Origin: Lysobacterales bacterium
GTDB lineage: Bacteria; Pseudomonadota; Gammaproteobacteria; Xanthomonadales; Rhodanobacteraceae
Direction: 5' to 3'
DNA length: 34,214 nt
Assembly (NCBI GenBank): GCA_021324945.1
Contig: JAJPID010000064.1
Coordinates: 1-34,214, forward strand
The notes below the pieces were generated by a model. It saw only the letters and a list, made by a program, of their open reading frames with translations. It searched no databases and was not told the DNA's origin. Each line of letters starts with the position of its first letter. Position 1 is the first letter of the stretch. Of this stretch, positions 13,687 through 22,632 are shown piece after piece. Position numbers and translations under genes: made by a program.

Positions 13687-15984
13687 ATGAACGCCGCCAC
13701 CCCTCGGCCGCTCGTTGCGGCGCTGTGCGCGCTGCTAGCCACTGCTGCAAGCGCGGCAGCGCCGACTGCCGCATCGGATACGGCCCTACTGGGCTTCACC
13801 GCCGATGGTGCGACGCAAGAACGAAGCCTCGAGCAGAAGTTCGATGCGCAGTTGAGCGCGGCCGAGATGCGCGACTGGCTAAAGCAACTGTCTTCCGGAC
13901 CAAATCAGGTCGGCGCGCCGCACGACAAGGCGAATGCGGAGTTCATGCTGGGTCTGTTCAAACAATGGGGCTGGGACGCGCACATCGAAACCTTCGACGT
14001 GCTGTATCCCACGCCGAAAGAGGAAGCCGTAGAACTGGTCGCGCCAATGCAGTTCAAGGCGGCACTGGACGAACCGCCGGTAAAGGGCGACAGCACCTCC
14101 GACCTGTCTGGCGCGCTGCCGCCATACAACGTGTACGGCGCTGATGGCGATGTCACCGCGCCGCTGGTTTACGTCAATTACGGCATGCCGGACGACTACA
14201 AGGAACTGGCGCGGCACGGCGTGGATGTGAAGGGCAAGATCGTGATCGTGCGCTACGGCAACGGCTGGCGCGGACTGAAACCGGAGCTCGCCTATCAACA
14301 CGGTGCGGTGGGTTGCCTGATCTATTCCGATCCGCGCGACGACGGCTATTTCGAAGGCGATACCTACCCGCAAGGCGGCTGGCGTCCGCCGGAAGGCGTG
14401 CAGCGCGGCTCGGTCGCGAAGATGCAGGTATATCCTGGCGATCCGACCACGCCCGGTTTCGGCTCGACTCCCGATGCCAAACCGTTGCCGATCAAGGACG
14501 CGAAAACCATCCTGAAAATTCCGGTGCTGCCGATTTCCTACGCCGATGCCACGCCGCTGCTGAAGGCCTTGGGCGGACAGGTCGCTCCGGCCGGCTGGCG
14601 CGGCGCATTGCCGATCACCTATCACATCGGCGCGGGCCCCGCCAAAGTGCATTTGATGGTGAAATCCGACTGGACGCGCAAACCGGTGTACGACGTGATC
14701 GCCACGCTGAGAGGCTCGGATGCGCCGGATCAATGGATCGTGCGCGGCAATCACCACGATGGCTGGGTGTTCGGCGCGTGGGATCCGCTCGCCGGCATGG
14801 TTGCCGAGCTGGGCGAGGCGAAAGCGTTGGGCGCGCTGTACAAACAAGGTTGGAAACCGAAACGCACGATCGTCTACGCGAGCTGGGACGGCGAAGAGCC
14901 CGGTCTGCTCGGTTCCACCGAGTGGGCGGAAACACACGCCAAGGAGTTGCAGCAGAAAGCGGTGCTGTATCTCAACTCCGATACCAATGCGCGCGGCTTT
15001 CTGGGTGCGGGCGGCAGTCACTCGCTGCAACACCTGGTCAATCAGGCTGCGGCTGACGTGAACGATCCGGAGAAAAATGTCAGCGTGCAGGAACGCATGC
15101 GTGCGCACCTGCTGGTCGAGGCCGCCGACAAGAACGCGCGGCCGGAAATCAAGGCGCTGGCGAAGATCGCGGAGAAAGGCGGAGACGTGCCGATCGAGGC
15201 GCTTGGCTCGGGCTCGGATTACAGCGCATTCCTGGAGCATCTGGGATTGGCGTCGCTGGATCTTGGTTTCGGCGGAGAGGACGATCAGGCCGGCGTGTAT
15301 CACTCCCGCTACGATTCGTTCGATCATTTCGACCGTTTCGGCGATCCGGGCTTCAAGTACGAAGTCGCTCTGGCGCAAGTTGCAGGCCGCGTCGTGATGC
15401 GCGCGGCGGATGCGGAAGTGGTGCCGATGCGCTTTGGCGATTTTTCCGACACGCTGGACCGCTACGTCGGCGAACTGCACAAGCAGGTGGACGACACCAG
15501 GAAGGCCACGGAGGAGCAACACAAGCTGCTGGCGATGCACGCCTACGAACTGGATTCCGATCCGACGCGGCCGGTCGGACCGCCGGAGCGCGATTCGGAT
15601 GTGCCGAACATCGATCTGAAACCATTGGACGACGCCGCGAAGCAATTGAAGGCCAGCGCGCAGGCGTACGAAACCGCCTACAACGCACGCGCGGCGAAAG
15701 GCTTGCAGATTCCGGATGCCCAGTTGCAGCAGATCAACGATCTGATGGCGAGCATGGAGCAACGGCTCACCGATCCGGACGGCTTGCCGGGGCGCGAGTG
15801 GTTCAAGCACATGATCTACGCGCCGGGCATGCTCACCGGTTACGGAGTCAAGACCGTGCCGGGCGTGCGCGAAGCGTTGGACGGCCGTCGCTGGACCGAG
15901 GCCGACAAGTACGCAGCCGTCACCGCGAAGGTGCTGGACGGTTATCGCGCGCAGTTGGACAAGCTGACGGCGATGTTGAAATAG
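13687..15984 (+). CDS. Secreted M28 zinc peptidase, transferrin-receptor/GCPII-like
   Basis: 765 residues. The signal peptide ends near ASA/AAP (about residue 24). A protease-associated domain (about 140-300) is inserted in the catalytic domain, and a C-terminal transferrin-receptor-like dimerisation domain follows (about 620-765). Zinc ligands and catalytic residues align with glutamate carboxypeptidase II: His356, Asp366 (HHDGWVFGAWDP), Glu403-Glu404 (GEEPGLLGS), Asp432 (LNSDTN) and His539 (YHSRYDS). The His-Asp, His-Glu and His-Asp432 spacings match GCPII. It likely removes C-terminal acidic or other residues from peptides in the periplasm or outside. GGGAGAA precedes the ATG. Monocistronic, converging on the ABC exporter. 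Confidence 0.93.
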   Translation: MNAATPRPLVAALCALLATAASAAAPTAASDTALLGFTADGATQERSLEQKFDAQLSAAEMRDWLKQLSSGPNQVGAPHDKANAEFMLGLFKQWGWDAHIETFDVLYPTPKEEAVELVAPMQFKAALDEPPVKGDSTSDLSGALPPYNVYGADGDVTAPLVYVNYGMPDDYKELARHGVDVKGKIVIVRYGNGWRGLKPELAYQHGAVGCLIYSDPRDDGYFEGDTYPQGGWRPPEGVQRGSVAKMQVYPGDPTTPGFGSTPDAKPLPIKDAKTILKIPVLPISYADATPLLKALGGQVAPAGWRGALPITYHIGAGPAKVHLMVKSDWTRKPVYDVIATLRGSDAPDQWIVRGNHHDGWVFGAWDPLAGMVAELGEAKALGALYKQGWKPKRTIVYASWDGEEPGLLGSTEWAETHAKELQQKAVLYLNSDTNARGFLGAGGSHSLQHLVNQAAADVNDPEKNVSVQERMRAHLLVEAADKNARPEIKALAKIAEKGGDVPIEALGSGSDYSAFLEHLGLASLDLGFGGEDDQAGVYHSRYDSFDHFDRFGDPGFKYEVALAQVAGRVVMRAADAEVVPMRFGDFSDTLDRYVGELHKQVDDTRKATEEQHKLLAMHAYELDSDPTRPVGPPERDSDVPNIDLKPLDDAAKQLKASAQAYETAYNARAAKGLQIPDAQLQQINDLMASMEQRLTDPDGLPGREWFKHMIYAPGMLTGYGVKTVPGVREALDGRRWTEADKYAAVTAKVLDGYRAQLDKLTAMLK

Positions 15985-15987
15985 AGC

Positions 15988-16062
15988 GGTTGCAGGTGAT
16001 GGGTTGGAGGTTGGAAATTGCGATTCTCTCTGCCAACAACCCACGCCCCATAACTGCGACCT
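15988..16062. repeat. Inverted heptamer-type intergenic repeat, copy C
   Basis: The left arm reads as 7-base units GGTTGCA GGTGATG / GGTTGGA GGTTGGA (15988-16015). The right arm (about 16033-16062) is its imperfect reverse complement: reversed it contains GGTCGCAG, TATGGG and GGGTTGTTGG. It fills the gap between the convergent M28 peptidase and ABC exporter genes, where it could act as a bidirectional 3' structure. It has the same design as the arrays near 23.2 and 28.0 kb. Confidence 0.6.
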
Positions 16063-16075
16063 ACAATCATCCACC

Positions 16076-17845
16076 TCACGCTGCCGCGTCGAGTTCGACG
16101 CTGCGCGAGCGCGGCGCCGCGTATTCGGCGAACTCGCCCTGCGCCGCGAGCCTCGAGAAAAGTCCGCCGCGGCGGATCAGCTCCTCGTAGCGGCCACGCT
16201 CGACCAGACGGCCGTGATCCAGCACCAGGATCAGGTCGGCGTTGCGTACGGTCGAAAGGCGGTGCGCGATAATGAAAGTGGTGCGGTCGCGCGCGAGATT
16301 GTCGAGCGCGCGCTGGATGCGCGCCTCCGTGGCGTTGTCCAGCGCGCTGGTCGCTTCGTCCAGGATCAGGATCGGCGCGTCCTTCAGCATCGCGCGGGCG
16401 ATCGCAAGGCGCTGGCGTTCGCCGCCGGAGAGCGAACGGCCGCGTTCGGCCACCGGCGTGGCATAGGCGTGCGGTTTCTGTGCGATGAAGGAATGCGCAT
16501 CCGCTGCGCGCGCCGCTGCTTCGACCGTCGCTGCATCCGCATGAGGATTGCCGACCTTCAGATTTTCCTCGATCGAACGATGGAACAGCCCGGCTTCCTG
16601 GAAGACGACAGCAATGTTCTTGCGCAGCGAATCCAGATTGACCTCGCGAATGTCGATGCCGTCGATGGTGATGCGGCCGTGATCGGGATCGTGCGCGCGG
16701 TAGAGCAGGCCCAGCGCAGTGGTCTTGCCGGCGCCGGTGGGACCGACGAGCGCGACTTTCATCCCCGGCTTCACCCGGAAGCTCAGATCGTGCACGGCCG
16801 GCCGTCCGCCGTAGCTGAAGCTGACCTCCTCGAATGCGACTTCGCCACGTACGCGCGGCAGCATCGGCGCGTTCGGCCGCTCGAAGATCGCAGGTTTGAC
16901 GTCCAGCACCTCGAAGAAATCGCGCAAGGATTGCGACTGGAAGAACAGGTTGGAGATGAAAGTGGCGAATTGCTCCAGCCTTCCGATCAACAGCAACGAG
17001 AAACCGACGAAGCTGACGATGCCGCCGATCGAGATGCGGCCGTGTGCGTGCAACATCGATCCTAACGCGAAGATCGCGACCACGGTAAGCGTACTGGCCG
17101 CGCGCGAGAACACCGACAGCGTGGCCCAGCCGTTCAACACCGGATACTGCGCGGCCAGCGCGCGCGCGGTCAATTCCTTCAGGCCGTGCGCCTCGTCGTG
17201 CGCGCGCGTGAAGCTCTGCACCACGGCCACGTTGCCGAGCACGTCGCCTGCACGCGTGGAAATCTCGTGATAGTGCTCCTGCACGCGTTGCTGCGCCGCG
17301 TTGGTGCGGCGGATGGCGAGCGCGTTGAAACCGGCGAAACACAGCAGCAGCGCGACCATCAGCAGCGCCAGTTGCCAGCTCATGGTGAAGGCGATCGGCA
17401 GCAGCACCAGCAGCGACAAGGCCGTGGTGAGCTGGTCGCGGAAGAAGGTGAGCCACAGCGAGAACAGGTTGTCGGTGCCCGAATGCAACACGCGCATCAG
17501 CCGGCCGGTGTGGTGCGAGCTGTGGAAGGACAGCGGCAGCTTGATCGCGTGTTCGAAGAACATGCGGATCGCGGCCATGCGGCGGCGATAGGCCATGCGC
17601 TCGGCGTGCAGCGACACCAGCACACCCGAGGCGACGCCCACGAACCCGGCCAGCGCCCACGCGCCGATCAGCAGCGCGGGACGGCCATGGCGCGACGTCA
17701 GCGCGTCGATCACGCGGCCGAACAGCACCGGCTCGGCGAACAGGATGCCCGCCAGCGCCAGATTGCCCAGCGTTAGCGCAATGGCCAATGCGCGCTCGGG
17801 CGCCAGCAGGCGCAGCGCGCGTAGGTACACACTCAGGATCGACAT
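16076..17845 (-). CDS. ABC exporter, fused permease-ATPase, NdvA/ChvA-like
   Basis: 589 residues. An N-terminal six-helix permease domain (about 1-310) is followed by an ATPase domain: Walker A GPTGAGKTT at 368-376, signature LSGGERQ, Walker B ILILDEATSALD, and H-loop IIAHRLST. Length, the AEPVLFGRVIDAL start and the QYPVLNGWA and FQ-AGLFHRSIEENL stretches match the NdvA/ChvA family, which exports cyclic beta-1,2-glucan in Rhizobiaceae. No cyclic glucan synthase is in the window, so the substrate here is uncertain; another glycan, lipid or drug is possible. ATG 17845 matches NdvA length; an in-frame TTG lies nine codons upstream. Ribosome site weak. Confidence 0.85.
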   Translation of the reverse strand: MSILSVYLRALRLLAPERALAIALTLGNLALAGILFAEPVLFGRVIDALTSRHGRPALLIGAWALAGFVGVASGVLVSLHAERMAYRRRMAAIRMFFEHAIKLPLSFHSSHHTGRLMRVLHSGTDNLFSLWLTFFRDQLTTALSLLVLLPIAFTMSWQLALLMVALLLCFAGFNALAIRRTNAAQQRVQEHYHEISTRAGDVLGNVAVVQSFTRAHDEAHGLKELTARALAAQYPVLNGWATLSVFSRAASTLTVVAIFALGSMLHAHGRISIGGIVSFVGFSLLLIGRLEQFATFISNLFFQSQSLRDFFEVLDVKPAIFERPNAPMLPRVRGEVAFEEVSFSYGGRPAVHDLSFRVKPGMKVALVGPTGAGKTTALGLLYRAHDPDHGRITIDGIDIREVNLDSLRKNIAVVFQEAGLFHRSIEENLKVGNPHADAATVEAAARAADAHSFIAQKPHAYATPVAERGRSLSGGERQRLAIARAMLKDAPILILDEATSALDNATEARIQRALDNLARDRTTFIIAHRLSTVRNADLILVLDHGRLVERGRYEELIRRGGLFSRLAAQGEFAEYAAPRSRSVELDAAA

Positions 17846-18027
17846 GTCCGTAGTCTCGATCGAATCGCCCAACTTCGGACATACTTCAACACCCTGCGCC
17901 TTTCATTGCGCTGAATCGAGCCTCTCGACACGTTCCGAGCACTCAACAGATGAGCATAATCTCGACGCGTGACAACGTTTTGCTAACGCTTTCTGTCTAT
18001 GCTGATTGCGTTTCGCCGCGGAGCGTA

Positions 18028-18468
18028 ATGATGAAAGCGATTACATCGATGAAAGCGGGTCTCATCGCAATGTTGCTCTCGACATCGCTGTGCGCCTGCG
18101 TGCAGCAGCCTGCACGAAGTTCCTCAGGTGCCGGCGAACCCGCGGCAACACACACCGGCATCGATTACGCGAAATACGTGACGAGCACGGTGGGAATGTT
18201 TTCTTTCACGTCGCTGTTCGACTGGGATTCCAACGATCCCGACCACGTGGTGGTGTGGACCACGCCGTTCCAAGCCTATCGGCTGACCTTGCTGGGTGTG
18301 TGCTTCGACCTGCAGAACACGCCGACCATTGCGCTGACCTCCAACGGCGGCACCGTGACTGCCGGTCTGGATTCGGTGCTGGTGCGCCACGAGCGCTGCA
18401 CCATCCAGACGATCGAAAAGCTGGACGCGAAGGCGATCAGGGAGGCACGAAAACAGAAACGCCGATAA
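18028..18468 (+). CDS. DUF6491 family putative lipoprotein
   Basis: 146 residues with double ATG at 18028/18031; GGAG upstream suits either. The basic-hydrophobic N-terminus ends SLCAC, a plausible lipobox, so the protein is probably a lipoprotein; then comes a short Ser/Gly linker. The body has FSFTSLFDWDSNDPDHVVVWT, then FQAYRLTLLGVCFDLQ, LTSNGGTVTAGLDSVLV and a C-T-I-Q-T-I-E-K-L-D-A end, which is the DUF6491 pattern (two Cys, probably disulfide-bonded). Function unknown. It converges with the envelope msrA with only three bases between stops. Confidence 0.8.
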   Translation: MMKAITSMKAGLIAMLLSTSLCACVQQPARSSSGAGEPAATHTGIDYAKYVTSTVGMFSFTSLFDWDSNDPDHVVVWTTPFQAYRLTLLGVCFDLQNTPTIALTSNGGTVTAGLDSVLVRHERCTIQTIEKLDAKAIREARKQKRR

Positions 18469-18471
18469 ATT

Positions 18472-19197
18472 CTACAGCGGTTTCACCGCTATGGTGCCGG
18501 AGTCATCGCGCCACATCAGTGGCCGCTCGCGATAAAGCTGCGGAAGCAATTGCTTCAGTTGCGTGACTTTGGGCGCATCGTTGATCGCGATATACGGCTC
18601 GTCCGGATGGATGCGTGCATAATCCTGATGGTATTGCTCGGCCGGATAGAACGCATCGAACTTCGTCACCTGCGTCACGATCGGCGCATCGAAAACCCTC
18701 GCTGCGTCGAGTTGCGCGATGTACGCCTGCGCGATCTTTTCCTGCTGCGCATTCGAATAGAAGATCACGCCGCGATACTGCGTGCCGATATCCGGGCCTT
18801 GCCGGTTCAATTGCGTGGGATCGGTCGCGACCGAGAAATACACACGCAGCAATTGCCCATAGCTCACCTGTGCGGGATCGAATTCGATGCGCACCGATTC
18901 GGCGTGCCCGGTATCGCCTTCGCTGACGCGTTCATATTGGGCGGTGCCCGCCCGGCCACCGGAATAACCCGAGGTCACATTGATCACGCCCTTGACGTGC
19001 TCGAACACCCATTGCAAGCCCCAGAAGCAGCCACCGGCCAGCACCGCGGTCTGCTTGCCGTGTTGCGCCGACAGCGGCGTATCCACTCTCGGTGGCGGCA
19101 CGGCGTGCGCTTCCTCGCCGATGGCGGGACCGCAGCCGGCCGTGACAATCAAAACGACCGCCAATAAGGAAAGACGGGCAGGGCACAGGCATTTCAT
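18472..19197 (-). CDS. Envelope MsrA with lipoprotein-like signal
   Basis: 241 residues. ATG at 19197 was chosen because it opens a signal sequence (MKCLCPARLSLLAVV...TAGC) with Cys22 as the likely lipidated residue; the longer frame to 19251 is not signal-like. After a linker to about residue 50, the MsrA domain has GGCFWGLQWVFEHVKG, GYSGG, GHAESVRIEFDP, LNRQGPDIGTQYRGVIFY and the DAFYPAEQYHQDY acidic-Tyr motif. It lacks the C-terminal resolving-Cys region of the cytosolic copy, so it may be recycled by a different reductant. It likely repairs oxidised Met in periplasmic or outer-membrane proteins. No MsrB/MsrQ partner adjoins it. Confidence 0.88.
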   Translation of the reverse strand: MKCLCPARLSLLAVVLIVTAGCGPAIGEEAHAVPPPRVDTPLSAQHGKQTAVLAGGCFWGLQWVFEHVKGVINVTSGYSGGRAGTAQYERVSEGDTGHAESVRIEFDPAQVSYGQLLRVYFSVATDPTQLNRQGPDIGTQYRGVIFYSNAQQEKIAQAYIAQLDAARVFDAPIVTQVTKFDAFYPAEQYHQDYARIHPDEPYIAINDAPKVTQLKQLLPQLYRERPLMWRDDSGTIAVKPL

Positions 19198-19424
19198 TTC
19201 GTTCTCGCTGGAGTGGAGCAGTCTTTGTCCGCCGATCAATTGACCGCGCATCAGCGCTCGAGCTTACAACCGAGAACCTTGCGCATGTGCAGCCGGCGCG
19301 CAACGATGCGGTTGAGCCGTTTGAAGTCGTTGTGTGGAATTTGAAGCCCAAATAACGAGCGAAGCAGGAGCGCAAGGTCTGACGTGTTGGAGCGTTGAAG
19401 CGAAGCGATCCCGCATGGCGACCG

Positions 19425-19462
19425 TTCCCTCTTCCGTTTGCGGGAGAGGCAGGGTAAGGAAA
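19425..19462. repeat. REP-like palindromic element, copy 1
   Basis: CCTCTTCCG, loop TTTG, CGGGAGAGG (9 bp, one G-T pair), followed by CAGGGTAAGG. It lies 14 bases after the dacB stop (on the minus strand) in a 278-base gap with no other gene between dacB and the envelope msrA. It matches the element within metG at about 33026-33066. It may serve as a 3' stabiliser or terminator of the dacB operon. Confidence 0.65.
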
Positions 19463-19475
19463 AAATTGCGAAGCA

Positions 19476-21023
19476 TCAATTGCTCTCGGCAATCATCTCC
19501 GCCACCGCATCCAAATCGTCCTGTGGCGAGGGCGGAATGTTGCGGCCCAATGCATCGGTCGGGCGCTGATAACGATTGAGCATCAGCGAAAACGCCAGGT
19601 GTTCGCCACGCGCATCGGTGACGTAACCGGACAACGCATAGACGTGGGTCAGCGTGCCGGTCTTGGCTTGCAAGTTGTTGGCGGCGATCGTGCCGAGCAT
19701 GCGCGATTTCAGCGTGCCGTCCACACCCGCGACCGGCAGCGCATCGCGCAACACGTTCGCGAAGGGCTGTCGCGCCAGCCACGCCAACAGTCTTGCCGTC
19801 GCCATGGGCGTGACCAGATCCTGACGCGACAGGCCGCTGCCCTCACTGAAAGTTGCTTCGTCATTCCCGATGCCGACGCGTGCCAAGAATGCCCGCATCG
19901 CGCACAGGCCCCAATCCGCGCTGGTCTGCGGCGGTTCTTCCCGATCCGCGCAAGTGCCGGTGCGCGCGGTCTGGACACCGACCTGCTGCAACAGCATCTG
20001 TGCATAGCGGTTATCGGAGTGCTTCAACATGTGTCGGATCAGTTGCGACAAAGGTGGCGACGAGATGGTCGCGATTTCGAGCCGGGTGTCCGTGAGCGCC
20101 GGATGTTCCGGCCAGTGCACCACGCGCACGTTGCCATCCAGCGCGATGCCGTCGCGCGCCAGCGCATCGCGCAGCAGATTGGCCGTGAACAGCGCGCCGT
20201 CCGGTACGGACAATGTGTAGTCGTGTTGCGATTGATTCGCGGGCAAGCTGCCGCTCGCGTACAGCACGTCCGAACCGGGTGGGCGATAGAGGCCCAGTGG
20301 CGCGGCATTCCCGGTGAGATTGATCACGCGCAATCCGGATTGCGGCGGATCGACGGTCACTCCGCAACAGCGCGCGCCGGTGCGCGCGACATGTACGCGT
20401 ACCACACCGTCCTGCGCGCCCAGTGCGCCGGCTTGCGTGCCGTAGTATTCCTGCAAATCGTCCGCTTCCCAGCCGTCGCCGATCGGTGAGCCGGCAAAGT
20501 AAGTGTCATCGGCGATCAGATCGCCGTGCACGTGTCGCACGCCGCGCGCGGCCAGTGCCCGCGCGAAACGATCTGCCCAGTCCGAAGACACGTCGGCTGC
20601 GCCCAGCGAAGGATCGCCGCGGCCATAGAGAATCAAATCTCCCGGCAGCACGCCGTCGCGCGGTGCCACTGTCGCGTACAACATCGTTGAGAAACTCGCG
20701 TCGGTTCCCAGCTTTTGCAGAGCCAGCGCGGCCGTATAGAGCTTGGCGTTGGATGCGGGCAGGAACAGCGTGTTCGCATTGCGCGCGTACAGCGTTCGAC
20801 CGCTGTCCAGAGAAATCACGTCGATGCCCCACGATGCGTGAGCGAAACGCGGTTGCGAGAGCAGCAGATCGATATTGCTGGCGAGCAACGATTGCGCCGT
20901 GTGCGGCGAAGTCGGACTGATTGCATTCGGCGCGGCAGACGTCGGTTGTACTATGCGCACCGGTGCGCCGGCGCAACCCGCGAGCAACGTCGCAATGCAT
21001 GCCGCAAGAGCAAAACGTTTCAA
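19476..21023 (-). CDS. dacB: D-alanyl-D-alanine carboxypeptidase/endopeptidase (PBP4, S13)
   Basis: 515 residues. Penicillin-binding motifs of family S13 are complete: SNAK (Ser91-Lys94), SDN (336-338) and KTG (454-456), with the long S13 insert between the first two. It trims or cleaves D-Ala cross-links of peptidoglycan in the periplasm. A TTG start at 21023 is favoured: it overlaps the upstream DUF72 stop (TTGA) and gives an N-terminus KRFALAACIATLLAGC with a good lipobox (LAGC, Cys17), so this PBP4 is probably lipid-anchored. The frame stays open to 21194, but that part lies inside DUF72. Last gene of the VOC-DUF72-dacB operon. Confidence 0.92.
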   Translation of the reverse strand: MKRFALAACIATLLAGCAGAPVRIVQPTSAAPNAISPTSPHTAQSLLASNIDLLLSQPRFAHASWGIDVISLDSGRTLYARNANTLFLPASNAKLYTAALALQKLGTDASFSTMLYATVAPRDGVLPGDLILYGRGDPSLGAADVSSDWADRFARALAARGVRHVHGDLIADDTYFAGSPIGDGWEADDLQEYYGTQAGALGAQDGVVRVHVARTGARCCGVTVDPPQSGLRVINLTGNAAPLGLYRPPGSDVLYASGSLPANQSQHDYTLSVPDGALFTANLLRDALARDGIALDGNVRVVHWPEHPALTDTRLEIATISSPPLSQLIRHMLKHSDNRYAQMLLQQVGVQTARTGTCADREEPPQTSADWGLCAMRAFLARVGIGNDEATFSEGSGLSRQDLVTPMATARLLAWLARQPFANVLRDALPVAGVDGTLKSRMLGTIAANNLQAKTGTLTHVYALSGYVTDARGEHLAFSLMLNRYQRPTDALGRNIPPSPQDDLDAVAEMIAESN

Positions 21024-21862
21024 GCGATACGCCTTTGCAGCGCCATCGCCGCCGCCGGATTGCGCGCCTTGGCCGCGCTGATGAAATAGATAAACACATC
21101 GCGTGGTGTGGACCTTTTCCTTTCGGCCGGCAACGCGCGCGGCAGATCGCCCGGTTCGTCGCCTTGTGCCCACTGCATCGCGCGTTCGGCCCACGCATCC
21201 AGTTCCTTCGCGGGATACCCGTCGCGTTCGGACTCGCGGCTGCGCATCAGCCGTGCATAGACGAATTCGCCCGTGACATCGGCGAAATTTGGATGATCAA
21301 GCGAATCTGTGAACACGCAGGCGCAGCGATGTTCGACAGCGAGCGCCAGGAATTCTGCGCACACAAAACTTTTATTGCGCACTTCCAGCGCGTGCCGCAA
21401 GGCGCGGCCGTTCAACTCGCGCGGCAGCAAATCCAGAAACGCCGCGAAATCGTCGCGATCGTATGCGCGCGAAGGCGGAAACTGCCACAGGATCGGCCCT
21501 AGCCGGTCGCCGAACTCGGCCAGCCCGCCGAACACGAAGCCGCGCATCAATGATCCGGCCGAGGCCAGTTTGCGCACTTCGGACACCTGTCGGGGCGCCT
21601 TGAGCGAGAACACGAAACCTTCCGGGGTTTCCTCGCGCCATTTGGCGTAGACCTTCGGCGTCTGTGCGCGATAAAACGTGCTGTTGATCTCGATTGCAGT
21701 CAAGTGCCGGCTGGCGAATTCCAGTTCGCGTCGCTGCGGCAATCCTTTTGGGTAGAAGTTGTCGCGCCACGGCGGAAAGTTCCAGCCCCCGATGCCAGTC
21801 TTGATCCGCGCGCCGCGCAAGGCGGCGAGCGCATCGGCGATTGGCGCATCGGTTTTCTTCAT
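21020..21862 (-). CDS. DUF72 (YecE-like) TIM-barrel protein
   Basis: 280 residues with the DUF72 hallmarks: GIGGWNFPPWRDNFYP near residue 22, EINSTFYRAQTP, VFSLKAPR, GPILWQFPPS, LEVRNKSF, CVFTDS and a YARLMRS stretch, ending near DVFIYFISAAKA where the family usually has VYVYFNN. These proteins are TIM barrels of unknown function. Its ATG overlaps the VOC gene's TGA by four bases, and its own TGA overlaps the dacB TTG. It is cytosolic, although the next gene acts in the periplasm, so the coupling may be for dosage rather than shared reaction. Confidence 0.9.
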   Translation of the reverse strand: MKKTDAPIADALAALRGARIKTGIGGWNFPPWRDNFYPKGLPQRRELEFASRHLTAIEINSTFYRAQTPKVYAKWREETPEGFVFSLKAPRQVSEVRKLASAGSLMRGFVFGGLAEFGDRLGPILWQFPPSRAYDRDDFAAFLDLLPRELNGRALRHALEVRNKSFVCAEFLALAVEHRCACVFTDSLDHPNFADVTGEFVYARLMRSRESERDGYPAKELDAWAERAMQWAQGDEPGDLPRALPAERKRSTPRDVFIYFISAAKARNPAAAMALQRRIA

Positions 21863-22296
21863 GCCGCGTGTTCCGCCCAGGGGTCGTAATCGCCGAACGA
21901 CCACAAATGGCCTTCGAGGTCGCGCGCGCTGTAACCGCTGCCGCCGTAATCCTTGGTTTCCAGTTCGTCCACGATCTGTGCGCCGGCGGCCTTGGCACGC
22001 GCGTAATGCGCCGCGCAATCGGCGACGATGACATAACACGCCTGCGTTTCCCTTCCGCCGATCTCTTGCGGTTGCGCGATGCGTTTTCCCCAGGCGCTTT
22101 CATTGTCCGCCGAGCCCAGCATGATCATGCCGTTGCCGAAAGCGAGTTGCGCGTGGTGCACGACGTTGCCGTCGGCGTAAACCGCGTGTTTCTCGAAACC
22201 AAAGGCGCGGCACAACCACTCGATCGCGGCGAGCGCATCGCGGTAGCGCAAGCCAGGGATCACGGTGCAGATGGTTTGCTTGGCGAGCGATGTCAT
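21859..22296 (-). CDS. VOC family protein, PhnB/glyoxalase-like
   Basis: 145 residues. It opens TVIPGLRYRDALAAIEWL, followed by AFGFEKHAVY and an LAFGNGMIMLGS strand; the second half has CYVIVADCAAHYARAKAAGA and ends DLEGHLWSFGDYDPW, as in PhnB-type VOC proteins (COG2764). The reaction is unknown; relatives include bleomycin-resistance-like and demethylubiquinone-methyltransferase-like proteins. GGAGCA lies upstream of the ATG. First gene of a three-gene operon whose members overlap by four bases at each junction. Confidence 0.87.
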   Translation of the reverse strand: MTSLAKQTICTVIPGLRYRDALAAIEWLCRAFGFEKHAVYADGNVVHHAQLAFGNGMIMLGSADNESAWGKRIAQPQEIGGRETQACYVIVADCAAHYARAKAAGAQIVDELETKDYGGSGYSARDLEGHLWSFGDYDPWAEHAA

Positions 22297-22328
22297 GGCG
22301 GATGCTCCGTTGCGATGGGGAGCCTAAG

Positions 22329-22602
22329 TTAATCGAAAAACCGCATCATGCGGATCGTAAATTTCCGCACACCGTTGGCGCGCAGCGATCGCAGTGCGGC
22401 GTCCATCGTGGCCTTGTCGATCGCGGGCGCCTCGAGCGCTTCCAGTCGACTGTCCAGCAATGACGGCAGCACGTAGCAGATGATGCCGCGTTTCCACGCG
22501 CCGTTCGAGTTCCGCGCGCGGCACGCGCACAGAAACCAGACCTGCGGCCGGTGCTGGAAGGAAATCGCGATAGTTTCGTTTCAAGGCCGAGCGATCGATC
22601 AC
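22329..22602 (-). pseudogene. Possible decayed ORF of unknown family
   Basis: One minus-strand frame from a GTG at 22602 reads IDRSALKRNYRDFLPAPAAG, then becomes Arg-rich and unlike a normal protein after about residue 38. From about there a second frame reads AWKRGIICYVLPSLLDSR, then a regular helical stretch (ATMDAALRSLRANGVRKF) ending IRMMRFFD and TAA at 22329-22331. Together they look like one gene of about 90 residues split by a frameshift near 22490-22500. I do not recognise the family. It lies upstream of the VOC operon on the same strand and divergent from the osmC pseudogene. Confidence 0.3.
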
Positions 22603-22632
22603 GCAGGGTCGCGTTCATGCGTCTGCGCATCG

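Noticed and set aside
13879-16074. 731-codon minus-strand open frame opposite the M28 peptidase
   Set aside because: The plus strand has full GCPII-like catalytic residues and signal peptide; the minus reading is Arg/His-rich with no motif.
15942-17882. 646-codon minus-strand frame overlapping the ABC exporter
   Set aside because: It is the exporter gene in a wrong frame; Walker and signature motifs occur only in the 16076-17845 frame.
19198-19424. Gene in the gap between envelope msrA and dacB
   Set aside because: Only Arg-rich shadow frames; nothing beyond the REP-like element was supported.
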